From the NCBI RefSeq assembly GCF_014839805.1, contig NC_051128.1, positions 12,042,466 to 12,106,465 on the forward strand: 64,000 nt of DNA, read 5' to 3'. Position 1 is the first letter of the stretch; each line of letters starts with the position of its first letter. This document shows, piece after piece, positions 1-11,434 of the stretch. The notes under the pieces were generated by a model. The model had not been told where the DNA came from and ran no database searches. It saw only the letters and a list, made by a program, of their open reading frames with translations. A program made the position numbers and the translations under genes. The stretch is from Manduca sexta (Eukaryota; Arthropoda; Insecta; Lepidoptera; Sphingidae).

Positions 1-389
1 CAATTGTTTATACGTGTTACGTAATTGTTATAAAGCAAGATTAGCATAAAAATTTGCAGAACTAAAATTCCAAAAGCGATTGTACAGATTTACATTAACG
101 GTAAGATGACTACCGCAATCTTTGAAGCTTACAGGACTTCAATTCATATGCATACAAACTTATGAAAGATTGCTACTAGTGTAAACGTACTGGAAAACCT
201 GTAATAAATTCGTAGGAGAACTTGCTAGGTTAATTTTTGCGTGAGGATATTTTGTTACTAAACTAAAAAATGATACGTCAACTTTTGATAAAAGCGAGTG
301 AATTTACCAAAAATTGTTATAATTAAGTATCTCAACTCCCCCCACAATATCTATAAATAAAAACATAAGTAAAATATTATAATTTAGAA

Positions 390-647
390 CAAAACAAACA
401 CATCCCGCATTTATCCCTAAAGGGGTATGCAGTAGTGCAACCAGGGTACCCACTTTTCGCCAAGTCTGTTCCGTCCCATGATGTGATAGGGGGCGAGCCT
501 ATCGCCATATCAGCCACAAATTCCAGACTCCGGGCTGATACTGCATAGAAAAACCCAAATATCACTTTGCCCGGCGCGGGATTCAAACCCAGGACCTTAA
601 AGCGCTGCCGTACCACGCATGCAGTACTACTACGCCACCGAGGCAGT
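390..647 (-). mobile_element. SINE-A, full-length copy
   Basis: Read on the minus strand it starts CTGCCTCGGTGGCGTAGT (tRNA A-box-like) and has a B box GGTTTGAATCC (579-589). It runs through a body with AGTATCAGCCCGGAGTC and CCCCCTATCACATCATGGGA, and ends in CATACCCCTTTAGGGATAAA with an AC-rich tail. It is about 85-90% like the copies at 24109 and 42385. No clear target duplication is visible. The short open frame across it is a shadow of the SINE. Confidence 0.85.
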
Positions 648-1592
648 CTCTATAATATCACGTTTCTATAATATTAGCCCAACATCAGTAAATAAATATG
701 CAAGCTCAGTTAGTGACTACGTGCGTCATACTATACTTCCTTTGCAAAATTCGTGACAACCTTTTTAAATTATGTAACTGGAATGGAATGTACGACCAAG
801 GAGCGTTAACTCACGGAAATATAAAAAAATACTACCTTAAAATAAAAGTAATATATTGAAACTACTTCTAAGGTAATACGTATCTCACAAATAAATTGGC
901 AAAAAGTTTAATTTATAGTTTTGTTTATCGAAATGAGACGATGACCTCAAAATAGGACATTATTTTCCCATAATAGAGACATTAATTATTTTTAGGAACT
1001 AGATGAACAAGTATTATACACTGTATTTATTGCATACCTTAAACTGCTTTTAAAAAGAGCAACACAAGAGTTTCTTATCCACTTTTTGTATGTGTAGTGG
1101 AAACTATTTTTCGAACTGTTAGTAGAAGTAAAGTCGAATGAATCTATATAATGTTTAAGTTTAATTATGAATCAATTATTTTAACCGCAAACACCGCAAT
1201 GGTACATATAACATCAACTTAACAGGAAAAAGAAGTGACCGATCACGTGCTGAGCTAAAAACCCATTCAAACCTGTAAACCCAAAAAGGACCACCCGTTA
1301 CGCATTCAGACGAGCTATATACGACCTGTAACGGAACATTCATAACGATAACGGTGCCGGCAGGAACCTTCAATGGGAGTTCGAAGTAGAGCGGCACGTA
1401 TACTATGACATTGGTATAAAAATGAATTCTTTTACAGTTATTTAGTACTTTAAAGGAATCATTTGAATCGTTATGAAATAGGCAATGAATATATTTATTA
1501 CAAAGTTAGTGAATACGTTTCCGTTCTTCCTTTATTCATCATTTTCTTCCTTCTAGATATTTTTATGTTTAACAATGAAATGAGAAAGACAC
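648..1592. other. AT-rich stretch, no gene seen
   Basis: I see no splice-bounded frame, RNA gene or named repeat. The patch 1190-1400 is slightly GC-richer and has an open frame on the minus strand, but its translation has no recognisable motif. Confidence 0.5.
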
Positions 1593-1760
1593 TTAATGAT
1601 TTTTTATGTTTACACGAATGCTAGACATTGAAATAAAACTATTTTTCCTGATCATCGCGAGGGCCGTGGCCATGAAGGCTGCCAAGTCTTCGAAACGTGG
1701 GGAGAAAATTATAATATAAAAAACCGCGATGAATCCGACAAAAAATGTTTTATTTTATTG
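1593..1760. mobile_element. Family G foldback element, degraded
   Basis: It shows the family G landmarks in order: TTTTTATGTTTACACGAATG, GACATTGAAATAAAACTATT, a GAAGGCTGCCAAGTCTTCG core and AAACCGCGATGAATCCGA. These match the arms and centre of the foldback at 28456-28669. The two arms are inverted copies, so strand is arbitrary. Confidence 0.65.
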
Positions 1761-3025
1761 AGAAAGAGAAACTTTTTTCCACAACTAAGTAACAAGACGA
1801 GTAAACCGATCACATGAAACATCCTGCAACTAATATAAAAAACAGAAACATTACAGAACATACAACATACAGAACTGTAAACTATGAAGCGAAGAATGGC
1901 TGAGTGCTCTAACCTAATACTAAACGTAACAAGCTGCAATGTTAAGATGGACCACGAAATCTTCCCTGGGCTAAAAGTAAACAGCCTACATTTTTCTCGT
2001 GAGAAAAAGACAACTGTCTACAACATCGATCTATTAACCGACTTCAAAAAAGGAGGTTCTACATTCGATGTGTATTTTTTGTAAAATATACTTGAATTAT
2101 TAAAGAAAAATGTCCGAATTACCCAACAACCGTATCGAGCGTTGCTTGTTAATTTTGCCGAGTAATAGAGTGAGTGATGGTAACACGTGCCGCAACTTGT
2201 TAGATGACGTGCAGTAATATGCATTATGGCGATGTTGCTGTTATGATTGTTGCTTCTTTGGTTTCCGCAATAAATTGCATTGAGGTTTAAAAAGAAATTA
2301 AATTTCCAAGTTGGAAATTGGAATAAAGACGTGGTATTAATTTTACATTTTTAAAAATTGTATATCAGTCAGTAAATTAACCTGTAAAAATATTTAAATT
2401 AATTGTCAGTAAATTATTGTTCAAAACCAGATTTTTCATTTTTTTTTATATCACTCAATATCAGCGACTTCATTAATTTGGTGTTATATTATTATCGCTA
2501 TTGATTTAAAAATAACCACATCTTTTAAAAAATGAAGAGAAATTCTAACAACGCACTTAATATAATAACTAAAAATACAAACTCTTAAATCAGATACGCG
2601 AGTTAAAGCAACATTTTCATAACGAGGGGAAGTGAGTTAGCCGCCCAGTACGTCAATCTTAATTAACATCAGCTTGCCAGCCAGGCGAGATATCAAAGAT
2701 ATATCATGCCTGAACCACGAAATATTTTTGTATCCTTTATTACTTGTTAAATGTTATTCTTTAATCTGAAATGAGTCAGTATGGGTTTTTACATCTATGG
2801 TTTTCTCCAATAAAAAGCACAGCTGTAAGAAGATTTTTTTATCTTTATTGAACGAGCTTCGTCGTCATTTCACCACCGTATCGCCCTGTACGTCTGTGTT
2901 CATTCACTTTTCACGATTTCAAAATATATTTTTTTAATAACACCCTAGCCACTCCGCACACATTCCGACAAACCACGATTGTACGTGAACTCTATTTTTT
3001 TTCAAGAAATTTTATTTATCATTAT
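1761..3025. other. AT-rich stretch, no gene seen
   Basis: Open frames on both strands at 1709-2224 overlap each other in antisense, are AT-driven and show no protein motif or splice context. Nothing else here can be supported. Confidence 0.5.
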
Positions 3026-3039
3026 CTATTTATGCAAGT

Positions 3040-3170
3040 AATTTTTTTTTAATTGTTTGATTTTTTTTATTGTTTTAAATGACGAGACGAGCTTGTCTTT
3101 CATCTGATGGTAAGCGATACGACCGGCCATAAACAGTAGAAACACCATCCAACATCTTGAACTACAAAAT
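3040..3170 (-). mobile_element. Family D 3' tail (RTE-like), fragment
   Basis: Read on the minus strand this is AAGATGTTGGATGGTGTTTC, then TACTGTTTATGGCCGGTCGT, ATCGCTTACCATCAGATG, GACAAGCTCGTCTCGTCATT and an A-rich tail. The same order occurs at 5325, 28025 and 56598. Only the 3' part is present. Confidence 0.7.
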
Positions 3171-3804
3171 ATTATTATAAAGATAAGATAAGATTTATCA
3201 TAAAGATAAGTTATTTTGGAAAACGTATACACTATATAGTGTCTAGTATCAAAACTTTGCAAATTGTTTTGGTGATCACCGGAAATCAAAGCTTGTTTTT
3301 TGTTACATAACACAGATATATATGTACAGCATGGCTCTACATTGATTTTTTATAATTACATAATAACAATACAATGCAATCATCACATAGAGTCATCACA
3401 TATTGAATGTCTCAATATTTAGTAATTACTTAGCACAATTGGGTATTATAATTTCATATGTTACAACACATAGGTATTATTAAAGATATGAATATTATTT
3501 CTGTTGTAATAGCAATTATTTGTAACACACGATCCAAATACCAGGGCTGGGGGAGTGTGTTCAGCAATCGAGTGTACTACGCATTTAAATCAGACGTTCC
3601 TTGATTGCAATATTTTTACAAGTTTAAGGGCCTATTTCACAGATTCTGAGTCAATGATAGTTTATCATTTGAATATATAAGCTGACTAAACACTAAAAAC
3701 GCCAATCTAACGTATACAATTCTTCTGACAGTCTAAGAGAGGTTTACCGATACAATATTTTATGTTTTTTTAAGATAAAAATGTATTTAACGTGCCGGGA
3801 GAAA
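3171..3804. other. AT-rich stretch, no gene seen
   Basis: AT-rich with several ATTATAA runs. No gene, RNA or recognisable repeat boundary is visible. Confidence 0.45.
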
Positions 3805-3990
3805 TAACACACACTCACAGCTTTTCCCCAAAGAGGTAGGTAGAACCATAACTCATTCACCCACTTGCCGGCGTGTATTCACATGATGTGATAGGGGGCC
3901 AGTCTATCGCCATATCGGGCACAAATTCCAGGCTATAAAAATAACATAACCCAGATTTAAATCTAGGAACAACGCCAGCGCGAATCTTAT
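3805..3990 (-). mobile_element. SINE-A, diverged copy
   Basis: It retains CATGATGTGATAGGGGGCCA, CATATCGGGCACAAATTCCAG and a decayed B box (TTTAAATCTAGG region near 3957). The tail end at about 3805-3845 is CACACACTCACAG, then CCCCAAAGAGGTAGG. The central AGTATCAGCCCGG segment is missing, so this is an old, internally deleted copy. Confidence 0.6.
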
Positions 3991-4379
3991 ACATATTGTA
4001 AAACATTTGCATAACGGATTGCACACACGTTGCGTGCTCTAACGACATTGTTACGTACAGACACTGGCCTATTGTTTGTTTAATAAAAAAACACTGACGT
4101 GCCCCAATTATGATTATTTTGACACGTTTAGTATTGTTTAAGTTAAACTACATTTTGAAATAAGTTTATTAAAAAAAACACCCTGTCCTTTACTTACTCA
4201 ATGCGTTCAGTTACATTGTTTACTGCACAATTACTTTGTCTTACAGATGAAAAAAAGGACAGTATTGGCCGCACAGTCGCTTTGTCTCCTTCTAGAAATA
4301 GGACAATTTTGTATGGAAGCTCAGTCCATTGAGTATGGTAATTATATTCAATATGACCTGACATCTATTCGTCTATCTT

Positions 4380-4592
4380 CGCCCGGATAGCGAACACCGG
4401 ACACAAGTTGTTAAAACCCACCATAGAGGCCTACGTAAGAGGGATCAACCTGTTTATATCTGGTTCCTGCTGGCCGACATAACTGTATCGACTGTCGAGG
4501 GGTAATCATCTCTCGTCAGTCGACATTTTATTGGACCCCACTCCACTTACCTCAGGTGCAGAGGGACACCTTGCCGTGTCCATACAAAAGAA
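4380..4592 (+). mobile_element. Family C element
   Basis: It reads CGCCCGGATAGCGAACACCG, CTACGTAAGAGGGATCAACC, TCTGGTTCCTGCTGGCCGAC, TCGACTGTCGAGGGGTAATC, ATCTCTCGTCAGTCGACATT, GGACCCCACTCCACTTACCT and CAGGTGCAGAGGGACACC. It matches the longer copy at 26723. There is no A or B box, and the 3' TTACC(AT)CAGG signature is shared with family D, so it is probably a LINE-dependent short retroposon. Confidence 0.7.
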
Positions 4593-4679
4593 CCTGATGA
4601 CCTAAATCCCTTCACATAAATATAGTAATTAAATATCGCATTATTCCCTAACACTCGTTTATAAATAAAAATATTCAAA

Positions 4680-5042
4680 CAGGGCCCTTATTCTGTATGA
4701 TAGTGTAAACGCGTAACGCGGCCGTGTCATGTTATCTTCGAGAAATGTGCGTGGAATGGTATTCTGTAAGCCAAATTTCTATAGTCCTAGGGCCTTATTC
4801 TCTATCACGCACGTTATTTTGACAGTGCGTAACAAGCACGTAACACAACCCGTCATGTTTAGTACTATAGAATTTTGGCTTACAGAATACCATTCCACAC
4901 ACATTTCTCGAAGATAACATGACACGGCCGCGTTACGCGTTTACACTATCATACAGAATAAGGGCCCTAAACATGATGCGTTGTGTTACGTGCTTGTTAC
5001 ACAGTGTCAAAATAACGTGCGGGATAGAGAATAAGGCCCCTG
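4680..5042 (-). mobile_element. PIF/Harbinger-like MITE, outer copy split by an inner copy
   Basis: The outer copy occupies 4680-4789 plus 4970-5042 (183 bp when the inner copy is set aside). It is near-identical to the intact copy at 46775-46957. Its ends are CAGGGCCCTTATTCTGTAT and ATAGAGAATAAGGCCCCTG, forming inverted repeats of about 17 bp. It has no coding capacity. The left flank reads CAG and the right CTG rather than a direct repeat. Minus orientation is set relative to the copy at 44339. Confidence 0.75.
4790..4966 (+). mobile_element. PIF/Harbinger-like MITE, inner copy inserted in its own kind
   Basis: This is a complete 177-bp copy (GGGCCTTATTCTCTATC to GATAGT...ACAGAATAAGGGCC) in the opposite orientation to the outer copy. 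It is flanked by CTA on both sides (4787-4789 and 4967-4969). In the intact copy at 46775 the same point reads AGTCCTAAACATG with a single CTA, so CTA is the 3-bp target duplication. Three-bp duplications of TWA/CWG type are typical of PIF/Harbinger (family knowledge). Confidence 0.75.
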
Positions 5043-5324
5043 ACTGTTCTCAAACGACGTTACTTCACATCTCGTTTACACTCGTAAACGCGTTTAATAT
5101 AATAATCGTCCGGAACGGGCCCTGCGGTGCAACTTCCTCGCTGTTGTAACGGAGGCTCACGCGAACTGGTGTCGAACCGTGGACAATTTGCAGTCTACTT
5201 TGAAAAATTGTCTTTTTTAGGTAACGACAAGATAATCGCTCATAAACTAGAGCAAAATAGGACTTTTACGCATAATGTATTTGTATTTAAGTGTTTTTCA
5301 TCTCTAAATAATAAATACTTAGTA

Positions 5325-5421
5325 GTTCAAGGTGTTGGATGGTGTTTCTACTGTTTATGGAACGTATCGCTTAATATCAGGCGAACGGCAAGCTCGTCTC
5401 GTCATTTAAAACAATAAAAAA
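5325..5421 (+). mobile_element. Family D 3' tail, 5'-truncated
   Basis: It reads TTCAAGGTGTTGGATGGTG, TTTCTACTGTTTATGGAACG, TATCGCTTAATATCAGGCGA, ACGGCAAGCTCGTCTCGTCA and a tail AAAACAATAAAAAAA. It matches the ends of the copies at 28025 and 56598. The open frame covering it is incidental. Confidence 0.75.
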
Positions 5422-6341
5422 ATCTTGTTATTACACTAGCTACAATGATCTTCGAACATTGGGTAGTTGAAATCATTCCATACCTAACTATTCTTCTGAT
5501 TTACATCTTTACTTGATATTTTGCTTGAATTAAGTTAAATTTATTCTTGAATGATATTTTGAATTTTTCGATTGTGAATGACTCAGTTCACATAATAATA
5601 GTCATCGTATTCAAATAACTCGCTAAATGCCAACAAATAATTCCAATGACCACATTAACTTGAACACAAATACCTAAGTCTGAAAGGCGATGCAAATGTT
5701 TAAGTACGAAAAGGCATTCCTCGCTCCATAAGCAGGTGTTACGCAAGGTTCGATTCCTGAACAAGGCACGCTCGAGAGCAGGTTTTCACTTTCTGCGCAC
5801 GCACGACTGGCTCGACAAGTTTTTTAAGCGCTTTCTAGGACGTTTGGATGGTATGGCATTTTTGGGATGATTGCTGATTTGTTGTTTCTTCAATTTGCAG
5901 CATATATGTAGATTGCGATGGAACTCCTAGATTCAAATCTCAGTTCGAATAACTCTAAGTGAAATTTTCTAATGATATCGTCTTACTTATACAACAGCAT
6001 TTTAATGATTTTCAGACTTATAATCTGTTTTTTCAGAGTTCGACAAAGAGCCTTCATTGCACCTGATGTTAAGTGAAGTGACGTCTAAAGAAAGTGCCGA
6101 CCGGCAACACAAGCATCCCCAGACGGTCGATACAGTCATACTGGCCTGTATTATTTCTTCACATTCCGTTTGAAGGACCCCAATTTATAGGAAGGAAGAA
6201 ACACGTATGCTGGTAAACCATTCTACAAAATTATGGTGTGGCACCGGTATAAGTATCCGAACCTTTTGATACTCGAGTGATAAGCTCATTACTGCTGAAA
6301 GTGCGGTGGAGCATAATCTTGCTAAGAATGCTATATGGCTA
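5422..6341. other. Intergenic stretch, no gene seen
   Basis: A B-box-like GGTTCGATTCCTG occurs at about 5748-5760, but no convincing A box or cloverleaf surrounds it. The patch near 6050-6180 (CACCTGATGTTAAGTG, then CCCCAGACGGTCGATACAGT and ACTGGCCTGTATT) looks like a heavily decayed family C copy on the minus strand. Confidence 0.45.
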
Positions 6342-6471
6342 ATTGCTTTTACCAAAATTTATTTATGTTTATACTAAAATTAATTGGTTGCTTATACTAA
6401 AATTTATTTGTTGCTTATGCCAACATTTATTCATTGCTCATACCAAAATTTATTTATTACTTATACCAAAA
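6342..6471 (+). repeat. 23-bp tandem repeat, about 5.5 units
   Basis: Successive units read TTGCTTATACTAAAATTTAT plus three bases, TTGCTTATGCCAACATTTAT plus three, and TTGCTCATACCAAAATTTAT plus three, with diverged units on either side. The period is 23 bp (22 in one unit). This is an AT-rich minisatellite. Confidence 0.8.
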
Positions 6472-6756
6472 ATCACATACAATTGCTGTAAATAGCCACG
6501 CTTTATGGTTAAACTTAAACGAGCTATATTACCTATTGATAGTACAAACGGACCTTGCAAACCTTTACATATATAACGCTAGCTTCAACCAGTCTCGATG
6601 TTTTGCTACAAATTACTGGTACGCGATGCCTTCTGCAACGGTTTCTAAACGCTTCCTAGTTTTGCAACCAGCGCTCGAATAGTGTAGTATCATCCAGTGA
6701 TGTGTAGGGTGACCATTTTGTTTTGGGATTCGAGGATAATTCTCTATATTTTTTTT

Positions 6757-6994
6757 ATACGGGTAAAATAATCCCACTACACCTGATGACAAGTGGAGCG
6801 GTCCAATATAATGTCGACTGATGAGTGATGATTACCCCTCGGTTGTCGACACAATTATGCCAGCTTGTGAGAACCGGATATACACAGGCTTATCCTGGAA
6901 CGCGACACACTTACGTGGTCCACTATGGCGGGGTTTAGCACCTTAGGCACGGTGGTCGCTATTCGGGCGGATATAAAATATATCCTACCACCAG
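6757..6994 (-). mobile_element. Family C element, near full length
   Basis: Read on the minus strand it begins CTGGTGGTAGGATATATTTT (up to 6994). It continues through ATCCGCCCGAATAGCGACCA, CCATAGTGGACCACGTAAGT and ACCGAGGGGTAATCATCACT, and ends ACTTGTCATCAGGTGTAG with a short A-rich tail. The 5' CTGGTGGTAGG is the same as in family D at 56598. Confidence 0.75.
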
Positions 6995-7000
6995 CAAGGG

Positions 7001-8054
7001 TAATTCTCGAATAAAATTTTGAAGATTCGTGGAAACGCCTTTCCTAATTCCTATGTACTAGTAGTCGGCTAGTGGTCGAAACGTTACCATCGAATTTAAC
7101 ACATTGTTTACACATATATAAATGTTATTTTTCTTTAATCCTCTATATGATCTTTAATTATGTCAATTTTCACTCTCCTCCCTGCGCACAATATGCTTAA
7201 TAAGGGGTACAAAGTTTTTACTTCACATAATATATAATAGATTAATTTAAAATTAATATTGTACCTAAAATTCTTTGGTACTTGAAAATAATTTGAAAAA
7301 ACCCGTTCTGATGGAAATAATTAAATAAAATATATTATTATCAAAAGGTAATTTTATAGGTAAGGTAAAGTATATTATTAAAAGATTTTTATTTTTTAAT
7401 AATTGTAACTACTAATACGATTTTGAAAATGCAATCAGGAATAACTTCAAACATGACTCCTACCGTTTATTATTGACTCCAAAAGTACTAAAGAACTTCG
7501 AAAAACACTTTGTATGGAATTACGATAAATTACTTTTTTCGACCTATTTAAAAAAATTACCAATCGGAAAAAAATTTTCTTTTACGTCCTTACAAATGAG
7601 ATATATTGATTGTTTCATTCTTGAAATCAGATTAAAGATTGACATTGGAAATCGTTTATCGAAAACGGCTGTAAATGAACTATGTTGATATAGATGATAT
7701 TTTATTACAAATCCTGTTCAAATGTTACATCTTGGTATTTATTGCGACATGACTCATTTCTGACCAAATATTTGTGACTCATCTGTCAACATTATATAGT
7801 AAATTATTCTATAACCATTAGTCAATACATTAGTATGCAATTTTGATGGTTTGCGTCATTAATATGAATTTAGTTTACAATTTGTAGGACAGGAAATGTT
7901 GGGAAATGTTTATGTATAGAAACAGATGTTATAACTTTAAACTCAAACACGGTATCATTAATGAGGTAGACAAATATAAAACGAAAGATCTTGATTTTGA
8001 CATTATCTTTCTCATAAAAAGCTAATCAGTATAACACGTATGTGTATAATGATA
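7001..8054. other. AT-rich stretch, possible family I remnant
   Basis: Positions 7635-7675 (TTGACATTGGAAATCG, then TTTATCGAAAACGGCTGTAA) resemble the right arm of the family I foldback, so the 71-codon frame over 7473-7688 is likely repeat-derived. No gene is supported. Confidence 0.4.
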
Positions 8055-8215
8055 TCTTATGTTTACGCGAATGTTAGACATCAAAAGTAAACAATTATTC
8101 ATATTTTATAAAGAGTCTCCTCCGTGATTAGGAAGGCTGCAAAGTCTTCGAAACGTCGGGAGAAAACTAAAATATTAAAACCGAGATAAAATCCGAATAA
8201 TAGTTTAATATTGAC
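8055..8215. mobile_element. Family G foldback element
   Basis: The left arm is TTATGTTTACGCGAATGTTA plus GACATCAAAAGTAAAC. The core is AGGAAGGCTGCAAAGTCTTC plus GAAACGTCGGGAGAAAACTA. The right arm is AAAACCGAGATAAAATCCGA and the rest. It matches 28456-28669 with a shortened centre. Confidence 0.75.
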
Positions 8216-8239
8216 GTATATCTATGATTGCCTATAGTT

Positions 8240-8419
8240 CCGCCGGCATGAATTTTTTTTTCCGTGACATAAATTCCTATTTAAATTTTCTCAGGATATA
8301 AAGTAGCCTATAACAGTCAAAAGTAATGTAACTATTATTGAAAAACAAAACAAAATTGGTCTAGTAGTTTCTGCGATTAGCGCGTTCAAACATATTCTTC
8401 AACTTTATAATAGTATAGA
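8240..8419 (-). mobile_element. Helitron 5' part, 3'-truncated
   Basis: On the minus strand it begins A|TCTATACTATTATAAAGTTGA at 8419, then AATATGTTTGAACGCGCTAA, TCGCAGAAACTACTAGACCA. This is the typical lepidopteran non-autonomous Helitron start. No CTRR end is seen before it meets the family G copy. Confidence 0.7.
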
Positions 8420-8926
8420 TTTGCCAAAGTGATCTATGAGTAAACGAGATCACTAAGAGGAGGAGATAAATAATTTATCTAGAGTTTTTCAATAAATTAT
8501 GTAGCTACTAAAAGGATAGCATGGAACGATTATACCATCTTCGATTACTAATGTATTCTATAGTGTTATAAGTGAAGCAGAAGTATTTAAAATTCTCTCG
8601 CTAAGTAACATCAAATGTAGATTAACAGCTCGTGAAATATAAATGGCCGAATGTGTTTTAGCCACACCTTGAACGCTCAGAAACTGGTCTGATTTTCCCA
8701 ACAAATTTATCGAGTTTGGGTTTCGTAAATAATTATTGCAAGAATTCGGATAAAGCGCGATGATATGGATATTATCACGCCTTTTTCCGAATTCATGGGT
8801 AGCGTTGTAACACATTTCGTCAGTTACCTCACAGTACTGCGCCTCACTATGAGGCGATCTCATTACCATTAACTCGATTTCATTTTAGTTTCCAGTTTGA
8901 TACTGAGATCAAAACAACTTACCAAC
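8420..8926. other. No gene seen
   Basis: A 103-codon frame on the minus strand (8558-8869) has no splice signals or protein motif that I recognise. The rest is AT-rich. Confidence 0.4.
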
Positions 8927-9093
8927 TTACAGCCGTTTTCAATAAACGATCCCAATCTCAATTTTCAATCCGATTCCAATGAACCAATCAAAATAACTCA
9001 TTTGTACGCATGTCAAAAAAAACTTTGTTCTGATTGGTCCATTTTTGAGATCGAAAAAAGCGATTGGGATCGATTATTGAAAACGACAGTTAA
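8927..9093. mobile_element. Family I foldback MITE
   Basis: The inverted ends are TTACAGCCGTTTTCAATAAA plus CGATCCCAATC, and GATTGGGATCGATTATTGAA plus AACGACAGTTAA. The centre contains CCAATCAAAATAACTCATTT and TTTGTTCTGATTGGTCC, which also pair in part. The 167-bp element has no coding capacity. Copies recur at 38884 and 59521. Confidence 0.75.
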
Positions 9094-9445
9094 CCCGACT
9101 CAAGAATCGAATCGGAGGCAAGTCGACAGTATATAAATATTGAAATCATGCTGAATTATATAATATTTGAGATATATGAATACATGAAGAAATGCGGATG
9201 TGTTATAATGAATATTCATCGCGTATAAATGATTATGTTAATTGTAAGTGATTTGGCAAAACGGGTCTTGAAATGTCTATGTTCGTAAAATGAATTTATT
9301 TAAGTAGTTTTTTCGTGTTTTAAATTTTTGTAATAAAAATAGTTTTTTATAAATAACTACAAAAACATTTAGGAGCGCTTTGCTAATTTTTATCTTATTT
9401 AACACTTACATGGTATATGATTATAATGTAACTAAGATGCTATCA

Positions 9446-9782
9446 TATAAAAGCGGCGATAGCCTAGTTGGGTGTGGAACGGACTGCCAAGACGGACGTC
9501 CGCAGGTTCAAATCCCTAGGGCACACACCTCTGACTTTTCTAAAATCATGTGTGTATTCTTTGTGCATTTATCGTTCGCTTTAACGGTGAAGGAAAACAT
9601 CGTGAGGAAACCTGCACATCTGAGAAGTTCTCTATAGGAATTTCGAAGGTGTGTGAAGTCTACCAATCCGCACAAGGCCAGCGTGGTGGACTAAGGCCTA
9701 ATCCTTCTCAGTAGTAGAAGAGGACCGTGCTCAGCAGTGGGCAAGTATATAATACAGGGCTGATATTATTATTATTATATTA
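9446..9782 (+). mobile_element. SINE-B, full length, with 13-bp target duplication
   Basis: A tRNA-derived head with A box TAGCCTAGTTGG (9460s) and B box GGTTCAAATCC, both fitting the pol III consensus. It is followed by CACACACCTCTGACTTTTCT, AACGGTGAAGGAAAACATCG, TGGACTAAGGCCTAATCC, GCTCAGCAGTGGGCAAG and an ATT-repeat tail. Identical flanks TAAGATGCTATCA at 9433-9445 and 9783-9795 are the target duplication. The copy is young-looking and unbroken. Confidence 0.92.
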
Positions 9783-9795
9783 TAAGATGCTATCA

Positions 9796-11179
9796 ATTTA
9801 TTAGCACGTTCAATGACTACACAAGAGATACAACATGGCGGAAAATATCTGTTAATTTTCTAATTACATACATAAACCTGACGGTTACAACTACATCAGA
9901 CGAATCAACTTAGAGAAAGCAACTGTCACTTAAGTAAATATACGAAAATAAAATATTGCTCGTTTCCGCCATTTCGTGTCATATGTCCTGAACAGTCGAC
10001 ACCAATGACGTTTTACAATATCTTAGGTCGACACCATCTATGTGGACCCTCAATATTCCAAAAATAAACTTGTGATTCTTCTGTTAATATTAGACTTGTA
10101 TGATTTTGGTTGGCATAATTACCGTTTTGACTACTCCCATGAAGAGGAACAAAAAAATTATGACACGCTAATTCCAGTCACGAAAACTTAAATTCGTAAT
10201 ATTTTGAACATCAAATATTCGGATTGATTTTTTATTGAAATCGTGACCGAGTGTACTCAATAGGCGGTTTTTAATGGGGCCAAATGTCAGACAATATTAA
10301 AAAATAAACTTGATTATGGCACGAAATTTTTTTACTAACTTATAATTTCGACTATAAAACTTATAAATTTGAATTTTCATGGGATTTTAGGTGTATTATT
10401 TTCAGTACAATTCGCAGACTATATAAAAAACATAAAAATATATTACTATGAGCATTAATTTTATAACAAAGGGAAGACAGTTCTCTATAAAGAGTTACAA
10501 AGCTATTTTATGCAGAATTTGCAATTGAAGTCATAACAGAAATAAGTTACAACTGAAAAAATTATATGCGAAATACAATAAATATAGCTAACGACTACAC
10601 TTCTAGCATACGTACCAATCCTACGTTCCTAAAGTAATTTACCCAATCCCACAAAAACTACCAACAAGAAATACCTACAACTTGCGAACCTAAAGGTGAA
10701 CCGCTACCACGTGCGCAAAGGTCACGCCGATATCATTTCGAAACGGTGACTTTGAATCGACTCGCGAACGATGCGCAACACACTCACGTCCGCGGGTCAA
10801 GTGTTTGTGTTGAAAGGGATTTGCGTTCCAAACTTGAATTTTAAATCGATTCTATGGTGTAAATTGGTTTTTTAATCGCATGTTTTCCGCGACGTGGGTT
10901 CGAAATGAGTTTCCATGGTAAGTGTTTAGGATTCTGGCATGTGAAACTTTCCGACGCGAATAACTTAGTATTGCAATATCCTATTGGTATTTTTGCAATT
11001 GCTTGCTGCCGTATATATTTAGCTTGAAATCCTGTTAGAGAGTGGTCTACATAAAATGTGTTTTCAACTGTATATCATGTAAAATCTATGTGTTATAAGT
11101 ACATTAAACTGAGTCTCTGGAAGGTCTCTGGTACTCAGGTCTTCGTCTTTTAAGTACCAGGTGAACATAAATTTAATAA
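9796..11179. other. No gene seen; CpG-richer island at 10680-10920
   Basis: Most is AT-rich. Within 10680-10920 the sequence becomes CpG-rich (CGCGAACGATGCGCAACAC, CACTCACGTCCGCGGGTCAA). It ends in TTTCCATG|GTAAGTG at about 10918, which would serve as a splice donor. No open frame leads into it. It could be a non-coding first exon, but nothing proves that. Confidence 0.4.
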
Positions 11180-11278
11180 ATGAGCATGCCAACACTAGAA
11201 GAATTTTTCGATTCGAACTAGTAGTTCCTGAGATTAGTGCATACAAACAAATTCTTCAGTTTTATATTATAGTATTGA
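11180..11278 (-). mobile_element. Helitron 5' end fragment
   Basis: On the minus strand it starts A|TCAATACTATAATATAAAACTG, then AAGAATTTGTTTGTATGCAC and TAATCTCAGGAACTACTAGT. This is the standard Helitron 5' signature. The 3' end is lost. Confidence 0.6.
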
Positions 11279-11434
11279 TTACAATAATTATTGTTACTGT
11301 TACTTGATTTATATTTTTAAAATAGAATTTATATTTTTAAACTGCTATAGGCAAAAAAAACCTTTTTACCTTTAACTTCTCAGCTAATGTTGGAGTGATG
11401 AACAAAGAATCCTATCATGTAATAATATCTTACT

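Noticed and set aside
1709..2224. Overlapping antisense frames of 66-76 codons as small genes
   Set aside because: AT-driven, no motif, no splice or start context, and mutually overlapping on both strands.
8558..8869. 103-codon minus-strand frame as a gene
   Set aside because: No recognisable domain, no splice signals and no codon bias distinct from the surroundings.
9460..9510. Possible genuine tRNA genes at the A/B box pairs of SINE-A and SINE-B
   Set aside because: The regions lack a complete acceptor stem and anticodon arm, and continue into SINE bodies with target duplications.
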